From NCBI GenBank assembly GCA_002480085.1, contig DKPJ01000008.1:62001-126000 (forward strand): a stretch of 64,000 nucleotides of DNA. Reading direction: 5' to 3'. The notes under the pieces are model-generated. The model was not told where the DNA came from. It ran no database searches and worked only from the letters and a program-made list of their open reading frames with translations. The position numbers and the translations under genes are program-made. Shown piece after piece: positions 16,375-23,936 of this stretch (position 1 is its first letter; each line of letters opens with the position of its first letter). Source of the stretch: Enterobacteriaceae bacterium UBA7338 (GTDB taxonomy: Bacteria > Pseudomonadota > Gammaproteobacteria > Enterobacterales > Enterobacteriaceae).

Positions 16375-18004
16375 TGCTGGTAATCCACTGTCTGATCACT
16401 TCGGCGACGCGATCGGTATCGCTGATCGCCAGTTTTTTAAGAAACTCCAGCTTGGTTTCGAGACCGGAGCTTTGGGCGGGCAGCGCGTCGTCACCGGAGA
16501 ACGAGGGTAGCTCTACGCCTCTGCGCTCGTCGTCGTCCAGCGTCGCTGAGAGTGACGATTCACGACTCCCGGCGGGCGCTACCGGCTCTGGCTGCGCTTT
16601 GCGCGTGGCGATAAGGTGTTTAACCAGCGGACGTACAACGAGCAGCAGCGCCAGCAACAGCAGTACGCCAATACCGCCGAGGCGGATCCACGCCAGAATG
16701 TCGCTGTCTTGCCACCACTTCACTATGGGCGGCACAGCTTTCGCTTCCGGCACAAAATGCATCAGCGAAAGCGATAGCCTGTCGCCCCGGCGCTCGTCAA
16801 TACCGGCGGCGTTGCTCAGCATGGTGGTCACCTGCGCCGTCTGCTCTGCTTTCCACGCCTTAACGGCGGTGGCGTCCTGATTGAGCACAACGGCAACGTT
16901 CAAACGCTTTAGTTCAAAGCCTGGATGCTGAATATGGGCAACGGTGCGGTCATAGCTGTAGTCCCTCTGGCTCTCTGTATGCGCCGACAGGGTGGCGGGC
17001 GTCTTCTCCGCCGTGGCGTCCGGCGTTTGCGTCGGGGCAGGCTCCGGTGGCCGGTTGCTGAGCGAGCCGGGAATACCGATGGCGAGCCTATCGCTGCTTT
17101 TATCCTCTGAGCTTTGCTCCCGGTTCACCTTCGGCGTGTCGCCAAACCGCTCCCGGGTCTCCTCGACAAGACTGAGATCCAGCTCGGGCATCACGCTAAT
17201 GCGAAAATTATTTTTACCCACCAGCGTGGTTAATATGTTGGCCAGGCTGGCGCGGGTTTTATCCTGAATCCCGTTCAGCAGCTCCTGCTCTTTATGGGAA
17301 CTGGTTGAGGCGCGGGTGTCGTCTGTGATCCCTTCCGAAAGCAGATTTCCTGCCTGGTCAACAATGCTAACCTGCGCTGGGGCAAGCCCCGGTACGCTGC
17401 CGCTGACCAGATGGACAATGGCGTTGACCTGCTCCCGGCTCAAGCGGCTGCCGTAGTGCAGGCGCACCATCACCGAGGCGCTGTTTTGCGGTTTATCGCT
17501 GATAACAAATGAGCTTTCTTCATCTAACGCCAGATGCACGCGAGCCGTTTCGACGGCGTCCAGAGACATGATGCTCTGCGCCATCTCGCCCTCCAGGCTG
17601 CGCTTGTAGCGAATATTCTGCACAAACTGGCTGCTGCCGAGCACCTCGTCTTTATCCATAAGCTCATAGCCCGCAGGGCTTATCGCCTGGATCCCCTTTC
17701 CGGCTAGCGTCATGCGGATGCGGGAGAGCTGTGACGCTGGAACCAGGATCCGTCCGCTGTCGGGGTCAATGCGGTAGGCAATCTTTTCACCGTCCAGTAC
17801 GGCGATCACCTGGGTAAGCGGCAGATGCTGCTGGGCGCCGAACAGCGCGGTATAGCCGCCGCTGCTACGCCACAGGCCGCCGACGATAGCGGCGGTAAGC
17901 AGTAGCGCGCCGGTAGCCAGAGCGATCCACTTACGCTTTCCCGGCAGCAGGGACGACAGCGAAGAGAAGGCTGTGGTAAGCGAGGTAAACAGTTTCTTTT
18001 TCAT
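16352..18004 (-). CDS. fliF: MS-ring protein FliF
   Basis: The 550-residue protein has an N-terminal membrane segment (residues about 27-45, WIALATGALLLTAAIVGGLW), periplasmic ring-building motifs (YTALFG, YELMDKDEVLGSSQFVQN, LEGEMAQSI, RVHLAL) and a second membrane segment near residue 440 (GGIGVLLLLALLLVV). The cytoplasmic tail ends in a FliG-binding helix. FliF builds the inner-membrane MS-ring on which rod, C-ring and export gate are assembled. It follows fliE by three bases. Confidence 0.96.
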   Translation of the reverse strand: MKKKLFTSLTTAFSSLSSLLPGKRKWIALATGALLLTAAIVGGLWRSSGGYTALFGAQQHLPLTQVIAVLDGEKIAYRIDPDSGRILVPASQLSRIRMTLAGKGIQAISPAGYELMDKDEVLGSSQFVQNIRYKRSLEGEMAQSIMSLDAVETARVHLALDEESSFVISDKPQNSASVMVRLHYGSRLSREQVNAIVHLVSGSVPGLAPAQVSIVDQAGNLLSEGITDDTRASTSSHKEQELLNGIQDKTRASLANILTTLVGKNNFRISVMPELDLSLVEETRERFGDTPKVNREQSSEDKSSDRLAIGIPGSLSNRPPEPAPTQTPDATAEKTPATLSAHTESQRDYSYDRTVAHIQHPGFELKRLNVAVVLNQDATAVKAWKAEQTAQVTTMLSNAAGIDERRGDRLSLSLMHFVPEAKAVPPIVKWWQDSDILAWIRLGGIGVLLLLALLLVVRPLVKHLIATRKAQPEPVAPAGSRESSLSATLDDDERRGVELPSFSGDDALPAQSSGLETKLEFLKKLAISDTDRVAEVIRQWITSNERIDSK

Positions 18005-18007
18005 TGC

Positions 18008-18358
18008 TTATATGGACATGTTCATCAGATCGTTAACGCCGCTGGCCACTTTATTTCTGACCTGCACGAGCGCCGAGAACGACAGAGAAGCCTGCTGGCT
18101 GGCCAGCATAGCGCCGACCAGATCGTCACTCTCGCCGCTGCTGACCGCATTCTGCCGGGTGCTGGCGGCCTGCTGCAGGCTGTCAACGTGCTCAAGCGCA
18201 CCACGCATTACCTGATGAAAGCTAACGCCGGAGAGCGATTCACCGCCTGGCGCGCTGCTGATGGTTTGAGCTGAAAGAGGTGACGCCGTAGCAAGGCGTC
18301 TCATCTCGCTCATCTCCTGCTGCATCAGAGACAGGGAGGCACTATCAATGGTTTTCAT
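18008..18358 (-). CDS. fliE: MS-ring/rod adapter FliE
   Basis: The 116-residue protein ends with the FliE signature (ALVQVRNKVASGVNDLMNMS) and contains FHQVMRGALEHVDSLQ. FliE joins the MS-ring to the proximal rod and is the first exported substrate. The ATG at 18358 is preferred; an in-frame TTG at 18376 would add six residues. It lies between lafK and fliF, as in lateral clusters. Confidence 0.92.
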   Translation of the reverse strand: MKTIDSASLSLMQQEMSEMRRLATASPLSAQTISSAPGGESLSGVSFHQVMRGALEHVDSLQQAASTRQNAVSSGESDDLVGAMLASQQASLSFSALVQVRNKVASGVNDLMNMSI

Positions 18359-18391
18359 GTCGTACTCATATTTCAAATAGAGGCTTATAAA

Positions 18392-19381
18392 TCAGAGGGC
18401 TATCTCGATACCATGCTTGCGCATCGAGGCGAGCCGGTAGCGCAGCGCGCGCGGCGTAATACCCAGGCAGTTTGCAATTTGCGAGCGGTTGCCCTGGTAT
18501 TTGCGCATCAGGTCGGCGATATAGTGGTACTGCGCGACGCGTCCGTGCCGCTGTAAGTCTTCCCGGCCCGCGCTGATGGGCTGGAGCAGGCTGGCTGCCG
18601 CCGGGACGTTGATGGCCTCTACACGCTGGATAACTGGGATCCCCAGCGCACTGGCGTGGATAACCCCGTCCTGGTTTAAAATCATGCCGCGCTGGATCGC
18701 ATTTTCGAGCTGGCGCACGTTGCCGGGCCAGGCGTATTTCAGCAGCGCCGCTTTTGCGTTTTCTGACAGGCCGATATTTTTGCCAATGGTATGGGCATAT
18801 TTTTTTAAAAAGGCTTCGGCCAGCGGCAAAATATCTTCAAGCCGCTCGCGTAGTGGCGGAACGGTCACGGGAACAACGGAGATGCGATAAAAGAGATCCT
18901 CGCGAAAATGCCCTGCGGCCACCTCGGACTCAAGATGTTTATTGGTACTGGCAATAAGGCGAAAGTTGAGCTTGATAGTCCGGTGGCTGCCCAGGCGTTC
19001 GACCTGACGCTCCTGTAATACGCGGAGCAGCTTGGCCTGTAATGCCAGCGTCATATCGCCGATCTCATCCAGCAGCAGCGTGCCGTTGTTTGCCATCTCA
19101 AATTTACCTGCCACGGCATTCACCGCGCCGGTAAAGGCCCCTTTTTCATAGCCAAAAAGGGTGGATTCCAGCATCGATTCTGGGATTGCGGCACAGTTGA
19201 TACCAACGAAAGGTGCGGTACGCTCCCCGTTAAATGCCATCGCGTGGATATATTGTGCGACGCACTCTTTTCCTGCCCCCGTTTCGCCAAGAAGCAGCAC
19301 GGGGATATTAAAACGGGCAACACGCCTGGCTAAAGCCAAGGTTTTAATGCTGGCAGGCGCCTGGGCAATAAAGTTCGGCAT
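18392..19381 (-). CDS. lafK: Sigma-54-dependent activator, LafK-like, without a receiver domain
   Basis: The 329-residue protein is an AAA+ enhancer-binding activator: Walker A GETGAGKE at 32-39, the sigma-54-contacting GAFTGA at 81-86, Walker B LLLDEIGD at 102-109 and the arginine-finger region FREDLFYRISV. A Fis-type helix-turn-helix ends the protein (GNRSQIANCLGITPRALRYR). The AAA+ domain begins almost at residue 1, so there is no receiver or other sensor domain. The ATG at 19381 is preferred to a GTG at 19426. It lies upstream of fliE in the same direction, the LafK position, and should drive the two sigma-54 promoters found here. Confidence 0.9.
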   Translation of the reverse strand: MPNFIAQAPASIKTLALARRVARFNIPVLLLGETGAGKECVAQYIHAMAFNGERTAPFVGINCAAIPESMLESTLFGYEKGAFTGAVNAVAGKFEMANNGTLLLDEIGDMTLALQAKLLRVLQERQVERLGSHRTIKLNFRLIASTNKHLESEVAAGHFREDLFYRISVVPVTVPPLRERLEDILPLAEAFLKKYAHTIGKNIGLSENAKAALLKYAWPGNVRQLENAIQRGMILNQDGVIHASALGIPVIQRVEAINVPAAASLLQPISAGREDLQRHGRVAQYHYIADLMRKYQGNRSQIANCLGITPRALRYRLASMRKHGIEIAL

Positions 19382-19772
19382 GGGTTTCTCGCATTTACGA
19401 ATATTATCTCCATGCGAATATAACACCGGACTTAAATTTATTTTCTGATAAATAAATTAAAAATAATTAAACCATTAGAATCAATGAATTAGACGACCTT
19501 TATACCGACATCAAAAAACAATAAAACAGCAGTTGAATTTAAAATTATAGTTTAATAATAGCTGCAGCCATAACATTCATTGTATGATTAATCCATCTTT
19601 GCTTAGATAACGGCGCCTTAATTGCAAGACAACGCATCGCTCCCTTCGTTAAAGGAGAGCGACAATTTTAGCGCATAGCTTAAATAGAAATGACTCTTTT
19701 TTGCCTGACTTATGCTTTAAACAGCACTGTGGCCTGGCGGTCATTTGGTATTCACGACAGAGAATAGTTGCC
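19382..19772. promoter_or_regulatory. AT-rich divergent control region between lafK and fliM
   Basis: About 390 bases without a gene. The stretch 19430-19570 is strikingly AT-rich for this genome, a common mark of H-NS-type silencing and of bent promoter DNA. I see no consensus sigma-54 pair: the best plus-strand candidate (TGGCGGTCATTTGGT near 19735) has the wrong spacing. It must hold the promoters for the lafK-fliEFGHIJ and fliMNPQR-flhBA blocks, that is, the likely entry point of the cascade. Confidence 0.55.
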
Positions 19773-20633
19773 ATGCTGAAGTACAGCCAATCCGCTGACA
19801 TAGTTAATCTCGACAGCCACCGCCTTGGCCGCCCTTACCATCGTTTGCCCAGCCTGTTTATGAGCAAATTTGATATTCTGGAGTCGCGCATCGGTAACTA
19901 TTTTTTAAAAAAACACCGCACACGTTTAACGCTAAAAAAAATAGCGTGCGCGATCGATATTAAAAACAAAAATGCCGATCTGCTCGCCTCAGACCTTGGC
20001 TATTTGGCTTTTGATATTGACAGGCCGCTTCTGCTCACGATCCTCAATAATTTTTACGGCCTTGATAGCCTGCAGGATGAAAGCAGCCACACCGCCCGGC
20101 TGCCGACAAAAACCGAGGCGCGTCTGCGTACCCGGCTGGCCCTCGACCTCTGCCATATTCTTTTCCACCAGGAGACATGGGGGCTGCCGCTAACCGTAAA
20201 GGCAGATAGCAGCACGCTTATTAGCCAGTGGGCCTATCAGATCACCTTTACGCTTGGCGACGATAGGGACAGCGGCATCCACATTTTGCTGGATAACGCC
20301 CACACCGACTGTTTTCTGAATATGCTGCGTCAAAAAGAGCGGCCTCAAACCGATGCCACTCCCCTTGACCGGAAAAACAGAAACCGGGCCGTGGTGAGCA
20401 AACTGATCGAAACCCTGCCCCTGAGCCTCGATGTCAAAATTGCAGCATTAAGCATGGACGTTGCTGGGCTGACCGCTATCAGAGCCGGGGACATCTTCCC
20501 GCTGACGTTACCCGATACGTTCCCGGTATTTATCGGGCGATCGCCGCTGTTTCACGCGCTGATCGTTGAAGAGAACGACAGGCTCTTTCTGTCTGACATT
20601 ATCCCCACTGTTCCAGAGAGGTCTTATGAATAA
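19773..20633 (+). CDS. fliM: Divergent motor switch protein FliM without CheY-binding peptide
   Basis: The 286-residue protein sits before fliN and has the FliM layout: a middle domain with LPTKTEARLRTRLALDL, where E. coli has FPTK and a helix, and a C-terminal SPOA domain (LSLDVKIAALSMDVAGLTAI, then AGDIFPLTLPDTFPVFI). The N-terminal LSQxEIDALL peptide that binds phosphorylated CheY is absent, and the GGxG loop is replaced by YGLD. FliM is usually about 330 residues. The ATG at 19773 is chosen because upstream sequence is not FliM-like. A motor that does not respond to CheY is inferred. Confidence 0.85.
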   Translation: MLKYSQSADIVNLDSHRLGRPYHRLPSLFMSKFDILESRIGNYFLKKHRTRLTLKKIACAIDIKNKNADLLASDLGYLAFDIDRPLLLTILNNFYGLDSLQDESSHTARLPTKTEARLRTRLALDLCHILFHQETWGLPLTVKADSSTLISQWAYQITFTLGDDRDSGIHILLDNAHTDCFLNMLRQKERPQTDATPLDRKNRNRAVVSKLIETLPLSLDVKIAALSMDVAGLTAIRAGDIFPLTLPDTFPVFIGRSPLFHALIVEENDRLFLSDIIPTVPERSYE

Positions 20634-20982
20634 CCATCCCGATCCCCTTGACCAGGGCTTTGAACTCGCCGGTGAGAGTGCCGAACCGTCCGACGCGACA
20701 CCAGCCCGTAGCGCACCGCCGTTAACCGACTCAATGGCGCTACTCAAACGTATTCCCGTCACGCTGACGCTGGAGGTCTCCTCCGTAGAGGTGATGCTTG
20801 CCGATGTGCTGAATATTGATGACGACACGGTCATCGAACTTAATAAGCTGGCGGGAGAGCCGCTGGATATTAAGGTCAATAATATCCTGTTGGGCAAGGC
20901 CGAAGTGGTCGTGATCAATGAGAAATATGGCCTGCGGGTGATTGAGTTTAACACCCGCGATATTAATGAACTGACATCATGA
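20626..20982 (+). CDS. fliN: C-ring protein FliN
   Basis: The 118-residue protein has a disordered N-terminal part and the SPOA domain (LKRIPVTLTLEVSSVEVMLA, then LAGEPLDIKVNNILLGKAEV and VINEKYGLRV), a close match to FliN. FliN forms the base of the C-ring and docks FliH. The ATG at 20626 follows GAGAGG and overlaps the fliM stop by eight bases. Confidence 0.95.
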   Translation: MNNHPDPLDQGFELAGESAEPSDATPARSAPPLTDSMALLKRIPVTLTLEVSSVEVMLADVLNIDDDTVIELNKLAGEPLDIKVNNILLGKAEVVVINEKYGLRVIEFNTRDINELTS

Positions 20983-21734
20983 TACGCCCTGCCTGCCTGC
21001 TGCTGGCCGCAAGCGCTCTGCTGATCCTCCCCCCTGCCGCGCTGGCGCAGGGAGGGGACATCTCGCTGCTGCACGTCGTCAACAACGGCAATAGCCAGGA
21101 GTACAGCGTCAAGATCCAGATCCTGATCCTGATGACGCTGGTCGGCCTGCTGCCAACCCTGCTGCTGATGATGACCTGTTTTACCCGGTTTATCATCGTG
21201 CTCTCGCTGCTGCGCCAGGCGCTGGGGCTACAGCAGACGCCGCCGAACCGCATTTTAATCGGCATTGCACTGGTGTTAACCCTGCTGGTGATGCGACCCA
21301 TCTGGCTGACCATCTACGAGCGCGCCGTGGTGCCTTTTGAACAGGATGCCATCACGCTGCCCCAGGCGCTGGAGACCGCCAGCGTGCCGCTCAAACGCTT
21401 TATGCTGGCCCAGACCAGTAAAAAAGCGATGGCGCAGATTATGACCATTGCCAACGCCAAAGGTGAGGCGCAGCAGCAGGATCTCTTTATCATTGTGCCC
21501 GCCTATATGCTCAGCGAACTTAAGACCGCCTTCCAGATCGGCTTTATGATCTACATTCCGTTCCTGGTTATCGACCTGATCGTTGCCAGCGTGCTGATGG
21601 CAATGGGGATGATGATGCTCTCGCCGCTGATCGTCTCGCTGCCGTTTAAGCTGATGGTTTTTGTGCTGATAGACGGCTGGTCGCTGACCGTTGGCACGCT
21701 GACGGACAGCATTCGCGGGCTGGGGCTGGGATAA
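20979..21734 (+). CDS. fliP: Export gate protein FliP
   Basis: The 251-residue protein has a signal peptide and about four membrane segments, with FliP hallmarks (TRFIIVLSLLRQALGLQQTP, PPNRILIGIALVLTLLVM, and FMIYIPFLVIDLIVASVLMA). FliP forms the inner-membrane pore of the type III export gate. It overlaps fliN by four bases, so there is no room for fliO, which lies here in enteric primary systems. Confidence 0.96.
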   Translation: MIRPACLLLAASALLILPPAALAQGGDISLLHVVNNGNSQEYSVKIQILILMTLVGLLPTLLLMMTCFTRFIIVLSLLRQALGLQQTPPNRILIGIALVLTLLVMRPIWLTIYERAVVPFEQDAITLPQALETASVPLKRFMLAQTSKKAMAQIMTIANAKGEAQQQDLFIIVPAYMLSELKTAFQIGFMIYIPFLVIDLIVASVLMAMGMMMLSPLIVSLPFKLMVFVLIDGWSLTVGTLTDSIRGLGLG

Positions 21735-21750
21735 TGCGCGAGGTACCGTC

Positions 21751-22023
21751 ATGCTGACCGTCGATATGGCCGCCGATCTGGTCGCCAGCGGCATTAAGGT
21801 CGTCATTATGCTGGTCTGCGTGCTGGTGGTTCCCAGCCTGCTGGTGGGCCTGTGCGTCAGTATCTTCCAGGCCGTAACCCAGATTAACGAACAGACCCTC
21901 AGCTTTCTGCCGCGGCTTATCGTGACGCTGATAGTCCTCGGCGTCTGTGGGAAGTGGATGATTATGCAGCTCAACGATCTCTGCACGCATCTCTTCGCCC
22001 AGGCCGCGCTGATGGTGGGCTAA
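21751..22023 (+). CDS. fliQ: Export gate protein FliQ
   Basis: A 90-residue protein with two membrane hairpins (VVIMLVCVLVVPSLLVGLCV and PRLIVTLIVLGVCGKWMI) and the conserved FQAVTQINEQTLSFLPR block. FliQ packs around the FliP-FliR pore. It stands between fliP and fliR with a GAGG site. Confidence 0.95.
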   Translation: MLTVDMAADLVASGIKVVIMLVCVLVVPSLLVGLCVSIFQAVTQINEQTLSFLPRLIVTLIVLGVCGKWMIMQLNDLCTHLFAQAALMVG

Positions 22024-22024
22024 G

Positions 22025-22804
22025 GTGAGCCAGCTTGACGTTATCCAGTTCAGCCACCTGGTGCTGGGGCTATGGTATCCCTTTGTGCGGGTTATGGCCT
22101 TTCTCCAGTACGGGCCAATATTCGATAGCAAAGCCTTCAGCGTGCGCATTCGTATTATCATCGCGCTGGCGCTGGCCGTTATTTTGACCCCGCTGGTGCA
22201 CCCGCCTGTGCCGCAGGGGCTGCTGAACCTGCACACGATTATCCTCACCGTCGAGCAGATCCTGTGGGGCGTACTGTTTGGGCTAATGATGCAGTTTATC
22301 TACCTCGCGCTTAAGCTCGCCGGGCAGATCCTCTCTTTTAATATGGGCATGAGCATGGCGGTGATGAACGATCCCAACAGCGGAGCCTCAACCACCGTGC
22401 TGGCGGAGTTTATCTACATCTACGCGGCGATCCTCTTCTTTGCCGTAGATGGACATCTGCTGCTGGTAAGCATTCTCTATAAGGGTTTTATCTACTGGCC
22501 GCCGGGTAGCGCGATCCAGCCGCAGACCCTGCGTAGCGTCTGCCTCGCGCTGGGCTGGGTATTCACCTCCGCAGTGCTGCTGGCGCTGCCGGCGACCTTT
22601 ATTATGCTGATCGTCCAGGGCGGATTTGGCCTGCTTAACCGTATCTCTCCGGCGCTCAACCTCTTTTCGCTGGGCTTTCCTGTCGCCATGCTGGCCGGGC
22701 TTCTCTGCTTCGCCGCCCTGCTCTCAGTCCTGCCGGACCACTATCTGCAGCTGGTTAACCGGGTGCTGGCAGAGTTTGATGCTTTACGGGGGACGCATGG
22801 CTGA
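22025..22804 (+). CDS. fliR: Export gate protein FliR
   Basis: The 259-residue protein has about six membrane segments and FliR features (FVRVMAFLQYGPIFDSKAF, NMGMSMAVMNDPNSGASTTV). It completes the FliPQR export channel. A GTG one base after the fliQ stop is the start. The end overlaps flhB by eight bases. Confidence 0.95.
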   Translation: MSQLDVIQFSHLVLGLWYPFVRVMAFLQYGPIFDSKAFSVRIRIIIALALAVILTPLVHPPVPQGLLNLHTIILTVEQILWGVLFGLMMQFIYLALKLAGQILSFNMGMSMAVMNDPNSGASTTVLAEFIYIYAAILFFAVDGHLLLVSILYKGFIYWPPGSAIQPQTLRSVCLALGWVFTSAVLLALPATFIMLIVQGGFGLLNRISPALNLFSLGFPVAMLAGLLCFAALLSVLPDHYLQLVNRVLAEFDALRGTHG

Positions 22805-23936
22805 CGCGGCAAGTGAAGAGAAGACCGAAAAGCCCTCGGCGCAGAAGCGGCGTAAGGCACGGCAGGAGGGCCAGCTTCCGCGCTCTAAGGATATGGGGCT
22901 TGCCGCCAGCCTGCTGGCCGCCTTTATCGTCGTCAGCAACAGCTTTCACTGGTATCGGGACTTCGTGCATGAAGCCTTTCTGACCGTACACCAGTATGGG
23001 CCGCATATTGGCAGCCCGGAGATTCTTGGTCAGTTTTTGCAGCATAACCTTCTGATAATGCTTAAATTTATTCTGACCCTTACGCCTATGCCGCTGGCGG
23101 CACTTTTCGCTTCCCTGATACCGGGCGGCTGGATCTTTTCCCTGAAGAAGATCGCCCCCGATCTTACGAAGATCGGCCCGCTGAAGGGCATAGGCCGCCT
23201 CTTCTCCAGCGAGCAGCTTATTGACGTCGGCAAGATGATGGCCAAAAGCCTGCTGGTTCTGCTGCTGCTGGCCGTCAGCCTTCGCCACCATTTTAGCGCT
23301 TTTCTCGACCTGCAAAGCCGCTACTTCGCGCCTGCGGTTAGCGAGGGGCTGGCGCTCTATCAGGATGTGATGCTGAACGTGGTTATGCTGTTTATCCTGT
23401 TTGCCCTGCTCGACGTTCCGCTGGCTAAGCATATGTTTACCAAAGGATTGAAGATGACGAAGCAGGAGGTAAAAGATGAGTACAAAAATCAGGAGGGCAG
23501 TCCAGAGATCAAAGCCAGAGTACGGCGGCTACAGCGGCAGATGGCGCTGGGGCAGATCCGCCGCGCGGTACCGCAAGCCGACGTGGTGATAGCTAACCCC
23601 ACCCATTTTGCGGTGGCGTTGCAGTACGACCAGGCGCGGGCGGCGGCCCCGTTTGTGGTGGCGAAAGGCACCGACGAGGTGGCGCGCTACATTCGCGAGG
23701 TAGCCCAGGAGTATCAGGTTGAAGTCGTGGAGTTTCCGAAGCTGGCCCGCGCCGTCTACTACACCACCCAGATTAACCAGCAGATCCCCTGGCAGCTTTT
23801 CCGCGCGATCGCCCACGTCCTGACCTACGTCCTGCAGCTTAAATCCTGGCGAGCGGGCAGCCAGGCGCGGCCCGCGCTTAACCGCCATATTTCCATTCCG
23901 AAAGAGGTCCTGAAGCAGGATGCAGAAACAGATTAA
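22797..23936 (+). CDS. flhB: Export switch protein FlhB
   Basis: The 379-residue protein begins with the FlhB signature (EEKTEKPSAQKRRKARQEGQ), followed by four membrane segments and a cytoplasmic domain with the autocleavage site NPTH in VIANPTHFAVALQYD. Self-cleavage there, together with FliK, switches export from hook to filament substrates. The ATG at 22797 overlaps the fliR end; earlier in-frame codons are not FlhB-like. Confidence 0.96.
   Translation: MADAASEEKTEKPSAQKRRKARQEGQLPRSKDMGLAASLLAAFIVVSNSFHWYRDFVHEAFLTVHQYGPHIGSPEILGQFLQHNLLIMLKFILTLTPMPLAALFASLIPGGWIFSLKKIAPDLTKIGPLKGIGRLFSSEQLIDVGKMMAKSLLVLLLLAVSLRHHFSAFLDLQSRYFAPAVSEGLALYQDVMLNVVMLFILFALLDVPLAKHMFTKGLKMTKQEVKDEYKNQEGSPEIKARVRRLQRQMALGQIRRAVPQADVVIANPTHFAVALQYDQARAAAPFVVAKGTDEVARYIREVAQEYQVEVVEFPKLARAVYYTTQINQQIPWQLFRAIAHVLTYVLQLKSWRAGSQARPALNRHISIPKEVLKQDAETD

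Noticed and set aside
19727..19750. Sigma-54 promoter for fliM (TGGCGGTCATTTGGT)
   Set aside because: Spacing between the two elements is off and the -12 reads GT instead of GC.
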